Shown: positions 27,211 through 36,204, counted from the stretch's first letter. The stretch: DNA of 64,000 nt from Carboxydocella thermautotrophica (GCA_003054495.1 CP028514.1:43501-107500), one strand, 5' to 3'. Notes: a model not told the origin generated them from the letters alone. A program made the numbers and translations.

Positions 27211-27376
27211 ATTGTGTCAGGAAATCGTGGATGAATGGGAAATAGCCTTGACTGAGCCTGACAACCCATCTATAATGGAAATGCATATGGAACCAACCCT
27301 TTGTCCTGATTGCATGACAGCAATGGGTAAGGACGAAGGCTGGTTAGGCCAAATCAAGTACAATTACCTACACTGA
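27188..27376 (+). CDS. fin: Probable Fin-like anti-sigma-F factor (small zinc-ribbon protein)
   Basis: The 62-residue protein has two CxxC knuckles (YYCELCQ and LCPDCM) about 30 residues apart, as expected for a zinc ribbon. B. subtilis Fin (YabK, 76 residues) is a zinc-binding anti-SigF factor with the same CxxC...CxxC plan, and its gene lies between pth and mfd. This gene lies immediately before mfd and after pth once the CRISPR island is removed, so context supports Fin. Similarity outside the cysteines is limited. The ATG follows AGGAGGAGG inside the end of the membrane-protein gene. Confidence 0.5.
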   Translation: MRVIYYCELCQEIVDEWEIALTEPDNPSIMEMHMEPTLCPDCMTAMGKDEGWLGQIKYNYLH

Positions 27377-27421
27377 TTTGTGCCAAATTGCACTTTCATA
27401 GTGGGGGAAGGAGAAGAGCAA

Positions 27422-30400
27422 ATGACCAGAGGGCTGGTCGGGCCCTTGCTTCAGGCGAAAGAACTCCAGGATTTGTGGCGGGATTTAGGAGTAAAGAAAA
27501 AAACCGCCCTGGTCTATGGAGTAAGCGGAGCGGTGTCTGCTTCATTACTGGCGGCCTGGTACCGTTTGCGGCAGCAACCTCTGCTAGCCATAGTAAGGGA
27601 TCTGGCTGATGCAAAACGTCTATGTGATGACTTGAGCACATTTTTGCCGGAAGAGGAGATTTTACTCTATCCGGCCCAGGAACTATTACCATGGGACATT
27701 GAAGCCAGTAGCCGGGAGTTATTAACTGCCCGGCTAAAAGTGCTGGGCGCGCTGGCCAGAGGGCGCACCTCACTGATAGTGGCTCCCGTTGCTGCTTTAA
27801 GCCGGGCGGTCACACCACCGGAGCAATTCAAAAATTATCTGGTTACCCTGAACAAAGGCCAGGAAATAGAGCCGACCGCCCTGGCGGCTCAACTTCTCCA
27901 GATGGGTTATGAACGGGTATCCCAGGTGGAAGTAGCAGGGCAATTCAGCTGGCGCGGAGGAATTGTCGATATTTTTCCGGCCTCGGCCAGTGAACCGGTG
28001 CGCCTGGAATTTTTTGATGTAGAAATTGATTCCTTGCGCCTTTTTGACCCGGTGAGCCAGCGCTCTTTGCGGGAAATAGAGCAGGCGGAGATTCTGCCGG
28101 CCCGGGATTATTTTGCCACTGCTGCTGATTGGCAACAGGCAGCCAGGGTGCTGGAAAAAGAGTACCAGAATTTGCGCAAAAAACTGATCGGGCTTCAACA
28201 GAGGGAAGCAGTGGGGCGTTTGGATCAGAAGCTGAAGGATTTGCTGAGCCGGCTCAAGGAGGGCCTGATTCCTGCTGGTCTGGATGCCTTCGCCGCCTAT
28301 GTAATGCCAGAAAAAGCTACCCTGCTGGACTACTTGCCGACCGGGGCGCTGATAGCCGTCGAAGATCCCAACCGGGTCAGGGAAAAGGCGCTGGCCTGGG
28401 ATGATGAGCGTGGAGAAACCTTTGCCAGCTGGCTGGAACGGGGTATGGCTTTGCCCGGGCAGGAAGCTTTATATTTCAGCTGGGAAGATATATGGCGGCA
28501 GCTGACAGGAAGGCCCTTGCTGGGCCTGGCCCTTTTGCCCAGGGAGCAAACAGGCTGGCGGCCCGAACTTCTGTTAAACCTGAACAGCCGGACGGCGCCC
28601 CTGTATCAGGGAAATCTGGAAGAATTGACCCGCGACTTAAAAAACTACAAACGTCAGGGCTATGCCGTCGCCCTGCTTACAACCCATACCCAGCGCAGCC
28701 AGCAGTTGCTGGATTTATTGAAAGAGGCGGAGATTGAAGCTGTATATTTAGGCCGATTGCAGCAGGAATTTCGGACTGGAAATATCGTTATCACCCGGGG
28801 GGAACTTTCAGCCGGTTTTGAGTTTCCCCAGAGCAAAATCCTGATTTTAACGGAGAGAGAGCTTTTTGGCCAGAGCAAAAAGGGCAGAAAAGCCCGGGAA
28901 ATTAAGCCTGCTGGCGGCCAGAAAATCAGCGCTTTTACCGACCTCAAGATCGGGGATTATGTAGTTCATGTCAATCACGGGATCGGGGTGTATGAAGGGG
29001 TTGAACAGCTGAGCGTTGGCGGTATTACCCGGGACTACCTGGTGGTAAGCTATGCCGGGGCCGATCGCCTCTATATCCCTACGGAACAGATTAGCCTGTT
29101 GCAAAAGTACATCGGTACTGATGGGCAAAAACCCAGGATCAGTAAACTGGGCGGGCAGGAATGGCAAAAAGCCAAGGCCAAAGCCAGAAGTGCGGTCAAA
29201 GAGATGGCCGAGGAGCTGATCAAGCTCTACGCTGCCCGCGAAGCCCTAAAGGGTTTTGCCTTTTCGCCGGATACCGTCTGGCAGCAGGAATTTGAACAGG
29301 CCTTTCCTTATGAGGAGACTCCGGACCAGTTGCAGGCTATTGCCGAAATCAAGGCCGATATGGAACGGCCCCGGCCCATGGATCGTCTCCTGTGCGGGGA
29401 TGTGGGCTATGGCAAAACCGAAGTAGCTTTGCGGGCAGCCTTTAAAGCCGTAATGGACAACAAACAGGTAGCCATCCTGGTGCCGACCACCATCCTGGCC
29501 CAGCAGCATTACAATACCTGTCTGGAGAGGTTTCAGGGCTTTCCGGTTTCCATTGACCTGCTCAGCCGTTTTCGCAGTGCCCGGGAACAAAAAGCTACCT
29601 TAAAGAAACTGGCCAGTGGCCAGGTGGATATTATAATAGGTACTCATCGGCTGTTACAGGATGATGTAAAGTTCAGAGACCTGGGGCTGTTGATAGTCGA
29701 TGAGGAACAGCGCTTTGGTGTTGCCCATAAGGAAAAACTGAAACAATTAAAACAGACGGTGGATGTCTTGACCTTAAGCGCAACCCCCATTCCCCGGACA
29801 TTACACATGGCTCTGGCGGGGGTTAGGGATATGAGCTTGCTGGAAACCCCGCCGGAAGAAAGATATCCAGTACAGACCTTTGTGGTGGAATTCAATCCTC
29901 TGATGATCCGGGATGCTATCCTGCGGGAACTGGCCCGCGGGGGACAGGTCTATTTTGTTCACAACCGCATTGAAGACATGGATCGCATCTTTACCTTCCT
30001 GACCCAGCTGGTACCCGAGGCCCGCATAGCAATTGGACATGGACAGATGAGGGAAGATGAGCTGGAAAAGGTCATGCTGGATTTTCTCAACCAGGAATAT
30101 GATGTTCTGCTCTGTACTACCATTATTGAAACCGGTCTGGATATTCCCAATGTTAATACCATCATTATCGATAATGCTGATACCATGGGTCTGGCCCAGC
30201 TCTATCAGCTGCGGGGCCGGGTGGGACGCAGTAATCGTATGGCCTATGCCTATTTAACCTATCGCAAGGATAAGGTATTGACGGAAATTGCGGAAAAAAG
30301 GTTGCAGACATTACGGGAGTTTACCGAGCTGGGTTCCGGGTTCAAGATAGCCATGCGGGATCTGGAAATCAGGGGGGCCGGCAATTTACTAGGGCCGGAG

Positions 30401-30958
30401 CAACATGGTCATATTATGGCCATAGGTTTTGACCTTTACACTCAGATGCTGGAGGAAGCGATACGTGAGTTAAAAGGAGAAATCAAGGAAGAACCGCTGG
30501 AAACTACTGTGGAAATTGCAATAGATGCCTATCTGCCTGCAGACTACATCGAAGATGGTGCGGTAAAAATGGAGATTTACCGCAAAATCATGCTCTGCCG
30601 CACGGAAGAACAATTACTGGATTTGTCGGATGAGCTGGTAGACCGTTTTGGTGATCCGCCTTTACCGGTGGTCAACCTGTTGACTATTGCCAGAATAAAA
30701 ATTCTAGGCCAGGAAGCAGGCATTACCTATATCGGCAAACAACAGGAACATTTAATTATCAAGCTGGCACCTGATGCTCCTTTGGAGCCGGTCAAGATCC
30801 TGAGGTTACCGGGAAAGATTCGGGGGCTGAATATTGTCGGGGGTGCGGAGCCGGTTATAAGAGTGCCCTGGTCCAAACGGGACCCGGGGCTGAACTGGGT
30901 GGAAAAAATTATCAGGGAAATAAAATACTGTGGAATTGGTTCCGAGAATTTGGTATAA
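27422..30958 (+). CDS. mfd: Transcription-repair coupling factor Mfd
   Basis: The 1178-residue protein matches B. subtilis Mfd (1177). It removes stalled RNA polymerase and recruits UvrA. Domains in order: UvrB-homology region, RNA-polymerase-interacting domain (LKIGDYVVHVNHGIGVYEG, about residue 515), RecG-like translocase with Walker A GDVGYGKTEVALRAA (about 659-673) and DEEQ box (LLIVDEEQRFG), TRG motif, and a C-terminal D7 domain. The ATG at 27422 has AAGGAG upstream and gives the family N terminus; a GTG at 27380 would add 14 residues. Confidence 0.97.
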   Translation: MTRGLVGPLLQAKELQDLWRDLGVKKKTALVYGVSGAVSASLLAAWYRLRQQPLLAIVRDLADAKRLCDDLSTFLPEEEILLYPAQELLPWDIEASSRELLTARLKVLGALARGRTSLIVAPVAALSRAVTPPEQFKNYLVTLNKGQEIEPTALAAQLLQMGYERVSQVEVAGQFSWRGGIVDIFPASASEPVRLEFFDVEIDSLRLFDPVSQRSLREIEQAEILPARDYFATAADWQQAARVLEKEYQNLRKKLIGLQQREAVGRLDQKLKDLLSRLKEGLIPAGLDAFAAYVMPEKATLLDYLPTGALIAVEDPNRVREKALAWDDERGETFASWLERGMALPGQEALYFSWEDIWRQLTGRPLLGLALLPREQTGWRPELLLNLNSRTAPLYQGNLEELTRDLKNYKRQGYAVALLTTHTQRSQQLLDLLKEAEIEAVYLGRLQQEFRTGNIVITRGELSAGFEFPQSKILILTERELFGQSKKGRKAREIKPAGGQKISAFTDLKIGDYVVHVNHGIGVYEGVEQLSVGGITRDYLVVSYAGADRLYIPTEQISLLQKYIGTDGQKPRISKLGGQEWQKAKAKARSAVKEMAEELIKLYAAREALKGFAFSPDTVWQQEFEQAFPYEETPDQLQAIAEIKADMERPRPMDRLLCGDVGYGKTEVALRAAFKAVMDNKQVAILVPTTILAQQHYNTCLERFQGFPVSIDLLSRFRSAREQKATLKKLASGQVDIIIGTHRLLQDDVKFRDLGLLIVDEEQRFGVAHKEKLKQLKQTVDVLTLSATPIPRTLHMALAGVRDMSLLETPPEERYPVQTFVVEFNPLMIRDAILRELARGGQVYFVHNRIEDMDRIFTFLTQLVPEARIAIGHGQMREDELEKVMLDFLNQEYDVLLCTTIIETGLDIPNVNTIIIDNADTMGLAQLYQLRGRVGRSNRMAYAYLTYRKDKVLTEIAEKRLQTLREFTELGSGFKIAMRDLEIRGAGNLLGPEQHGHIMAIGFDLYTQMLEEAIRELKGEIKEEPLETTVEIAIDAYLPADYIEDGAVKMEIYRKIMLCRTEEQLLDLSDELVDRFGDPPLPVVNLLTIARIKILGQEAGITYIGKQQEHLIIKLAPDAPLEPVKILRLPGKIRGLNIVGGAEPVIRVPWSKRDPGLNWVEKIIREIKYCGIGSENLV

Positions 30959-30959
30959 T
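30931..30959 (+). promoter_or_regulatory. Extended -10 promoter candidate for the PrsA-type foldase
   Basis: TGGTATAAT (30951-30959) is an extended -10 with a perfect TATAAT; the -35 position (TGGAAT) is poor. It overlaps the last codons of mfd and lies 33 bases before the next start. Confidence 0.5.
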
Positions 30960-30991
30960 AAAAACAGTTTTCAGAAAGGGGATGTGATGGA

Positions 30992-32083
30992 ATGTACAAA
31001 CTGAAAAAACTGGTTGCGTCCGTACTGACCGCTGCCATGCTGGCCCTGGTAGCCGGTTGCGGTAGCAATGCGGTAGCTACGGTTAATGGGGAGGATATCA
31101 CCAAGGAACAGTTTGAACGCCGCCTGGAAAAAATGAAAGCGGTATACAAGCAAAATGGAGCTAATTTTGACACCGAACAGGGTAAAGCTATGTTAAAGGC
31201 GATCCAGAAGCAGGTATTAGATGGCATGATCGAAGAAACTATCCTGTTGCAGGAAGCCAAAAAACAAGGGGTACTGCCTTCTGATGCCGATGTGCAGAAA
31301 CGGGTAGAAGAGACCATCAAGAAATTTGAATCCAAAGAAAAATTCCTGGAAGCCCTGAAGAATTATAACATGGATGAAAAGGAATTTGCGGAGTGGACTA
31401 AACAAAACCTGGCTCTGGATGCTCTGTATAACAAGGTAACTGCTAACATCAAGGTAACTGATGAGGAAATCAAGAAATATTATGAAGAAAACAAGGAACA
31501 GTTCAAGCAACCGGAACAGGTACGAGCCCGTCATATCCTGATCAAATTTGATACCCAGCAGGAAAAAGTAGGCCGGACTGAGGAACAGGCCAAGAAAATG
31601 GCCCAGGACCTGATCAAGGAACTGGAGAAAGGTGCTGACTTTGCCAAACTGGCTAAAGAAAAGTCTGAAGACCCAGGCTCTAAAGACAATGGTGGCGAAT
31701 ACACCTTTAGCCGTGGTCAGATGGTTCAGGAATTTGAAGATGCGGCTTTCTCTCTGAAACCGGGCAGCTTTACCAAGGAACCGGTAAAGACCCAGTATGG
31801 TTATCATATTATTAAGGTAGAAGAACGCATCCCTGCTAAAGAACGGACTTTTGAAGAAGTTAAAGGGGAACTGGCCCTGCAATTGCCCATGCAAAAGAAA
31901 CAGGAAGCTTTCGCCAAATATACTGCTGAGTTGAAGAGCAAGGCCAAAATCGAGATTAAGGACAAGGAGCTGGCCGCATCCCCGGCCCCTGCTCCCAGCA
32001 ACGGTAGCCAGTTACCTCCGGGCCATCCCAGTACTTCCGGTGGTAGCAGCAGCGCACCCCAGCCTGCTAAACCGGCGCAATAA
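30992..32083 (+). CDS. prsA: Lipoprotein peptidyl-prolyl isomerase, PrsA/SurA type
   Basis: The 363-residue protein has a type II signal peptide (KKLVASVLTAAMLALVAGC, lipid Cys near residue 24), a SurA-like N-terminal chaperone region, a parvulin domain (about 180-275: RARHILIKF, FAKLAKEKSEDPGSKDNGGEYTF, VKTQYGYHIIKVEER) and a Pro/Ser/Ala-rich tail. It is expected to fold secreted proteins at the outer face of the membrane. It follows mfd by 33 bases and has its own candidate promoter. Assignment to PrsA rather than another PpiC lipoprotein is by architecture. Confidence 0.88.
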   Translation: MYKLKKLVASVLTAAMLALVAGCGSNAVATVNGEDITKEQFERRLEKMKAVYKQNGANFDTEQGKAMLKAIQKQVLDGMIEETILLQEAKKQGVLPSDADVQKRVEETIKKFESKEKFLEALKNYNMDEKEFAEWTKQNLALDALYNKVTANIKVTDEEIKKYYEENKEQFKQPEQVRARHILIKFDTQQEKVGRTEEQAKKMAQDLIKELEKGADFAKLAKEKSEDPGSKDNGGEYTFSRGQMVQEFEDAAFSLKPGSFTKEPVKTQYGYHIIKVEERIPAKERTFEEVKGELALQLPMQKKQEAFAKYTAELKSKAKIEIKDKELAASPAPAPSNGSQLPPGHPSTSGGSSSAPQPAKPAQ

Positions 32084-32260
32084 CGAAGTTCGAAGTTCGA
32101 GGTACGAGCTTCGAGATGCAAAGAATTGGAATGCTAGGGTAGGCAGTTTAGAAGCGAGTATAACAAGGCACCGGAGGCGTACTGGAAGTACGTCGAGGAT
32201 GCCGCAGCGACAGCTGACGCAGTAATACGAAGCCTATAATCGGGCGAGCATAAGAAGTCT
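32084..32260. repeat. REP-like noncoding element between prsA and spoVT
   Basis: The interval opens with CGAAGTT repeated in tandem (32084-32097) and a 10-bp hairpin with one G-T pair (32090-32099 with 32105-32114). Further on there is a short stem (CGTACT / AGTACG near 32178-32192) and a CAGCTG palindrome. No ribosome site and no credible gene are present; the pattern suggests an intergenic repeat element, but no second copy lies in this window. Confidence 0.35.
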
Positions 32261-32273
32261 GACAATTTTGGTA

Positions 32274-32303
32274 GCATAATTCCCTTCCCGCCGATAAATA
32301 CTA
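32274..32303 (+). promoter_or_regulatory. SigG-type promoter of spoVT
   Basis: GCATAA (32274-32279; fits GHATR), a 17-bp spacer and AATACTA (32297-32303; one mismatch to CATACTA). spoVT is SigG-dependent in B. subtilis. The promoter lies between the arms of a perfect 11-bp inverted repeat (32259-32269 and 32315-32325). Confidence 0.6.
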
Positions 32304-32353
32304 ACAGTGACAAAAAAATTGTCAGTTGGTATAAAGGAGGGAAGGGAATTGTC

Positions 32354-32917
32354 ATGAAAGCAACAGGAATAGTTCGTCGGATTGATGACCTGGGACGGGT
32401 GGTAATACCGAAGGAAATCCGCCGCACTTTAAGGATCAGGGAAGGCGATCCGCTGGAGATTTTTGTCGATCGGGATGGAGAAGTGATCCTGAAAAAATAT
32501 TCCCCCATTGGGGAACTGGGTGATTTCGCCCGGGAGTATGCCGAATCTCTGCATGAAGCAGTCGGCCATATCTGTTGCATTACTGACCGGGACAATGTCA
32601 TTGCCGTAGCTGGAGGCTCTAAGAAAGAGTTTATGAATAAACCCATCGGTCCCGCAGTGGAAAAGGCGATGGAAGAAAGGAAAGCGGTTATTATCAATAA
32701 CCCGGGTGAACATCCCCATTGCCTGGGTTGTCCTGTGGATGATGAAGATGACACCTGCAAGTTTACAGCGGAAGTAATAGCACCCATTATAGCTGAAGGG
32801 GACCAGATCGGCGCAGTGTTGATTCTCTCTAAAGACCCCAATGTCAGGATGGGAGAACTGGAACTAAAGCTGGCTGAGACTGCAGCGGGCTTTTTGGCCA
32901 AACAAATGGAACAGTGA
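32354..32917 (+). CDS. spoVT: SpoVT, forespore transcription regulator
   Basis: The 187-residue protein has an N-terminal AbrB-type swapped-hairpin DNA-binding domain (MKATGIVRRIDDLGRVVIPKEIRRTLRI region, residues 1-50) and a C-terminal GAF-like domain (about 60-185). SpoVT tunes late forespore (SigG) gene expression. AAAGGAGGGAAGGG precedes the ATG. It has its own promoter and terminator. A cluster of Cys and His (PHCLGC, DDTCKF) in the GAF part is notable. Confidence 0.95.
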   Translation: MKATGIVRRIDDLGRVVIPKEIRRTLRIREGDPLEIFVDRDGEVILKKYSPIGELGDFAREYAESLHEAVGHICCITDRDNVIAVAGGSKKEFMNKPIGPAVEKAMEERKAVIINNPGEHPHCLGCPVDDEDDTCKFTAEVIAPIIAEGDQIGAVLILSKDPNVRMGELELKLAETAAGFLAKQMEQ

Positions 32918-32924
32918 AGCTGGC

Positions 32925-32958
32925 GGGTAGTATGCCTGAGGTATACTACCCTTTATTT
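32925..32958 (+). terminator. Intrinsic terminator after spoVT
   Basis: A 12-bp stem with one G-T pair (32925-32936 with 32940-32951), a TGA loop and TTTATTTT downstream. Confidence 0.75.
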
Positions 32959-32982
32959 TGACCGACTGGAGGAGGACGGAGG

Positions 32983-34476
32983 ATGGCAGAAATATATATT
33001 GTCGGCCTTGGTCCCGGTGATGAGCAAACTTTCCCTCTGGGCAACTGGCAGTTGCTCAAGGGCTTTACCGGGCCGATAATTTTCCGTACATATAGACATC
33101 CTATTGTTGACTGGTTAAAACAACAGGGTATTACAGGCGCTAGCTGTGACCATTTTTATGAAGAAGCTGAGGATTTTGCTGCCGTATATGAAAAAATCGT
33201 ACAGGAGCTGGTTGGACAAGCAACACAAAAGGGGCAGCTGGCTTATTGTGTACCCGGGCATCCACTGGTGGCAGAGACCAGTGTGCAATGGTTGCTGAAG
33301 CGCTGTGAGTCAGAGGGGATAACAGTCAGGATATTGCCGGCCATGAGTTTTCTGGATGCTATTTATGCAGCCCTGAAAATAGACCCGGCGCAAGGGGGGC
33401 TACAAATAATTGACGCTTTAGCGCTGGCCCAAACCCGGATCAATCCCAGAAATGGCCTGCTTCTGCTGCAGGTATATAACCAGCTGGTTGCTTCTGAGAC
33501 TAAACTAACTTTGATGGAATTTTACCCGGATGAATATCCAGTTACAGTTATCCGGGGGGCAGGATTGGCTGACGAAAAAAAGGTAGTCATACCCCTGTAT
33601 GAACTGGATCGTTTGCCCTGGATAGATCATCTCACCAGTATCTATTTAGCCCCCAATCCGGAGGGGAAACCTGAATTCGGCCATTATGCCCTGGAACCCC
33701 TGGCGACGGTTATGGAAAAATTGCGTTCAGAGCAGGGATGTCCCTGGGACCGGGAGCAAACCCATCAAAGCTTGAAACCTTTTTTAATTGAAGAAGCCTA
33801 TGAAGTTTTAGAGGCCATCGACAACCAGGATATGGAGGCGCTTTGTGAAGAACTGGGGGATGTGCTGTTACAGGTGGTTTTTCATACACAAATTGCCCGT
33901 GAACATGAATATTTTGATTTAAATGATGTCATAATGGTAATAACTGAGAAAATGATCCGCCGCCATCCCCATGTCTTTGCCGATACACAGGTGGCTGATA
34001 GCAGAGAGGTGATACGTAACTGGGAACAGATCAAGGCCCAGGAAAAGAAGGAACAGGGCAAAGAGGAGAAATCGCTACTAGCGGGTGTTCCCAGATCCCT
34101 GCCGGCCTTGCTGCAGGCATATAAACTGCAGGCTAAAGCAGCCAAGGTGGGCTTTGACTGGGATAACTGGCGAGGAGCCTGGGACAAGGTTCAGGAGGAA
34201 TTGCGGGAACTGGGACAGGTTTTAGATGACCGGCAAAAACGACAGGAGGAGCTGGGTGACCTGCTCTTCGCTCTGGTCAATCTGGCGCGCTTTTTCGACA
34301 TTGATCCCGAGGAGGCACTAAAAGGAACTTGTAGTAAATTTCGCCGTCGCTTTGCCTTTATCGAGCAAACGGTAAGGGAGCGGGGCCAGAAGCTGGAGGA
34401 GCTGGCTCTGGCGGAATTAGACAAAATATGGGAACTGGCTAAAAACCATGAAAATATTTCTAAAAAAAATGGGTAA
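32983..34476 (+). CDS. mazG: MazG nucleoside triphosphate pyrophosphohydrolase with N-terminal methylase-like domain
   Basis: The 497-residue protein fuses a tetrapyrrole-methylase-like N domain (IYIVGLGPGDEQ, residues 1-220) to a MazG domain (from about 240), the same plan as B. subtilis YabN. MazG hydrolyses NTPs and dNTPs to NMPs and removes damaged nucleotides. The EExxE...ExxD metal site is visible (EEAYEVLEAI, EELGDVLLQVV) and a second ExxD lies near the C end (EELGDLLFALVN). The function of the methylase part is unknown. AGGAGGACGGAGG precedes the ATG. Confidence 0.94.
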   Translation: MAEIYIVGLGPGDEQTFPLGNWQLLKGFTGPIIFRTYRHPIVDWLKQQGITGASCDHFYEEAEDFAAVYEKIVQELVGQATQKGQLAYCVPGHPLVAETSVQWLLKRCESEGITVRILPAMSFLDAIYAALKIDPAQGGLQIIDALALAQTRINPRNGLLLLQVYNQLVASETKLTLMEFYPDEYPVTVIRGAGLADEKKVVIPLYELDRLPWIDHLTSIYLAPNPEGKPEFGHYALEPLATVMEKLRSEQGCPWDREQTHQSLKPFLIEEAYEVLEAIDNQDMEALCEELGDVLLQVVFHTQIAREHEYFDLNDVIMVITEKMIRRHPHVFADTQVADSREVIRNWEQIKAQEKKEQGKEEKSLLAGVPRSLPALLQAYKLQAKAAKVGFDWDNWRGAWDKVQEELRELGQVLDDRQKRQEELGDLLFALVNLARFFDIDPEEALKGTCSKFRRRFAFIEQTVRERGQKLEELALAELDKIWELAKNHENISKKNG

Positions 34477-34558
34477 AAAGCAGGAAAATCAAGGGTTATA
34501 GCGAATATCCATATTTGGTAAATTAAACAGCTGTAAAACATAAACAGGAGGGATTTGT

Positions 34559-34831
34559 GTGAACAAAACCGATCTGGTAAACAGCGTAGCCGAGAAAGCT
34601 GAGCTGACCAAGAAAGATGCTGAAAAAGCCGTAAATGCTGTCTTTGCTTCAATTGAAGAAGCACTGAAAAAAGGGGAAAAGGTACAACTGGTTGGTTTTG
34701 GTACTTTTGAAGTTCGCTCCCGTGGCGAGCGCAAAGGCCGTAACCCGCAAACTGGTGAAGAAATTACCATCGCTGCTGCCAAAGTACCTGCTTTCAAAGC
34801 CGGTAAAGCTCTGAAAGAAGCTGTAATGTAA
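34559..34831 (+). CDS. hup: DNA-binding protein HU
   Basis: The 90-residue protein is a standard HU ([20 protein letters not shown] start; [28 protein letters not shown] arm). It bends and compacts DNA as a homodimer. GTG is the start, 6 bases after AGGAGGG. High-expression codons are evident. A terminator follows. Confidence 0.97.
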   Translation: MNKTDLVNSVAEKAELTKKDAEKAVNAVFASIEEALKKGEKVQLVGFGTFEVRSRGERKGRNPQTGEEITIAAAKVPAFKAGKALKEAVM

Positions 34832-34849
34832 TTATCAGCAAGAGCGAAT

Positions 34850-34880
34850 AAAATCAGGTTCCACATGGAACCTGATTTTG
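34850..34880 (+). terminator. Hairpin terminator between hup and rqcP
   Basis: A perfect 13-bp stem (34850-34862 with 34867-34879) with an ACAT loop and an A-run/T-run at its base; the T tract is inside the stem, so it could act in both directions. Confidence 0.65.
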
Positions 34881-34901
34881 TCATATTAAGGGGGAATCGG
34901 T

Positions 34902-35171
34902 TTGCGTTTAGACAAATTTCTTAAAGTAAGTCGAATTATTAAACGCCGTACTCTGGCCAAAGAAGTATGTGACGGTGGACGCATTCAGATCAATGGTCGG
35001 CCGGCCAAAGCCAGCAGTGAAGTTAAAGCAGGAGATATACTGGAACTGGATTTTGGCCAGCGACGTTTGCGGGTACGGGTAGTGGAGATAAAGGAAAACG
35101 TTCCGGCCGCCCTGGCTGGCCAGCTTTATGAAATTCTGGAAGAGATAAAAGTCAGGGAAACCACTTTCTGA
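34902..35171 (+). CDS. rqcP: RqcP (YabO), S4-domain ribosome quality control factor
   Basis: The 89-residue S4-domain protein (MRLDKFLKVSRIIKRRTLAKEV; GGRIQINGRPAKASSEVKAGD) matches YabO/RqcP, which binds 50S subunits carrying peptidyl-tRNA and helps RqcH add Ala tails. TTG is the start, preceded by AAGGGGGAA. Its place after mazG and hup and before yabP agrees with the Bacillus order. Confidence 0.92.
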   Translation: MRLDKFLKVSRIIKRRTLAKEVCDGGRIQINGRPAKASSEVKAGDILELDFGQRRLRVRVVEIKENVPAALAGQLYEILEEIKVRETTF

Positions 35172-35179
35172 TGTAATAT

Positions 35180-35234
35180 TTTTGCCCTCCCAGGTAAAAC
35201 TAAGCCTTGAAAAAAGGTGACAAGGAGGGCAAAA
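35180..35234 (+). promoter_or_regulatory. Inverted repeat that buries the ribosome site of the SpoIID-domain gene
   Basis: TTTTGCCCTCC (35180-35190) is the exact complement of GGAGGGCAAAA (35224-35234). The 3' arm contains the GGAGGG ribosome site and ends one base before the ATG. In mRNA the stem would block initiation. No T tract follows on the plus strand, so it does not look like a plus-strand terminator. Confidence 0.5.
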
Positions 35235-35235
35235 T

Positions 35236-36198
35236 ATGTTCAGGTGGGGATGGCAAAAAATCTTGCTGTCATTACTGGTGGTGATGACCTTGATAGGTGG
35301 AGGTTGTGCCTTACGTAAACCCTTACCACCCGGGCAACCGCCAGGGCCGGCCGGGAGAGAGTTTACTGAAGAGCCAACTATATCCCTCTATGACAACAAG
35401 ACCAAACAAACAAAAAAAATCAAACTGGAAGAATATGTAGCCGGAGTGGTTGCAGCCGAAATGGATACCAGCTGGCCGGTAAATGCCCTGGGAGCTCAGG
35501 CTATTTTGGCCCGTACTTTTACCCTGGAAAATATCAAGGCTGGTCGGGTGAAAAAATTGTATGGGGCGGATATTTCTACTGATATTGAGGAATCCCAGGC
35601 CTATGCTCCGGAAAAAATCAATGATAATGTGCGCAAAGCGGTACAGCTTACCCGGGGCCAGGTCATTCGCTGGCAGGGTAAGTATGTTAAAGCCTGGTTT
35701 CATGCCTGCTGTGGCGGCAAAACCGCTTCGGCTAAGGAAGGCCTGGCTTATGAAAAAGAGCCTACCCCTTATTTATCAACGGTAGCCGATGGCTGCATGG
35801 CCATCACTACCCCGGAAAATAAGCACTGGGAAGTAAAACTGAGCGGGGAGGAACTGGCCCGGGCAGTAAAACAGGCAACCGGTCAGGACCCCGGTCAGGT
35901 AACTTCAGTGCAGATTATTAAACGCGGACCTTCAGGGAGAGTAGAATCTCTCAAGGTCGGGAATGTTGCCATTAGCGGTCCGGCATTACGGCTGGCAGTG
36001 GGCAGTGAAAAAATGCGCTCCATGATGCTGGAAGACATCCAGAATGCCGGCGGAACCTTCATCTTTAAGGGCAGGGGTTTTGGGCATGGAGTTGGCCTCT
36101 GCCAGTGGGGAGCAAAAAAAATGGCTGCAGAAGGGAAACAGCCCTGGAGTATAGTTAAGTTCTATTATAAAGGTGTTAAAATAGAAAAGTTATGGTAG
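35236..36198 (+). CDS. SpoIID/LytB-domain lipoprotein
   Basis: The 320-residue protein has a lipoprotein signal (hydrophobic stretch ending LIGGGC, Cys near residue 25), a proline-rich linker and a SpoIID/LytB domain (about 55-320: EEYVAGVVAAEMDTSWPVNALGAQA, including the catalytic-type Glu of SpoIID; GRGFGHGVGLCQWGAKKMA at the end). SpoIID cuts denuded glycan strands during engulfment. This is probably a paralogue of SpoIID rather than spoIID itself, because spoIID proper has other neighbours in Firmicutes. It precedes the spore genes yabP and yabQ. Confidence 0.85.
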   Translation: MFRWGWQKILLSLLVVMTLIGGGCALRKPLPPGQPPGPAGREFTEEPTISLYDNKTKQTKKIKLEEYVAGVVAAEMDTSWPVNALGAQAILARTFTLENIKAGRVKKLYGADISTDIEESQAYAPEKINDNVRKAVQLTRGQVIRWQGKYVKAWFHACCGGKTASAKEGLAYEKEPTPYLSTVADGCMAITTPENKHWEVKLSGEELARAVKQATGQDPGQVTSVQIIKRGPSGRVESLKVGNVAISGPALRLAVGSEKMRSMMLEDIQNAGGTFIFKGRGFGHGVGLCQWGAKKMAAEGKQPWSIVKFYYKGVKIEKLW

Positions 36199-36204
36199 CA
36201 AAAG

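Noticed and set aside
32040..32225. A 61-codon open frame after prsA
   Set aside because: It overlaps the end of prsA and runs through the repeat-like element; no support for translation.
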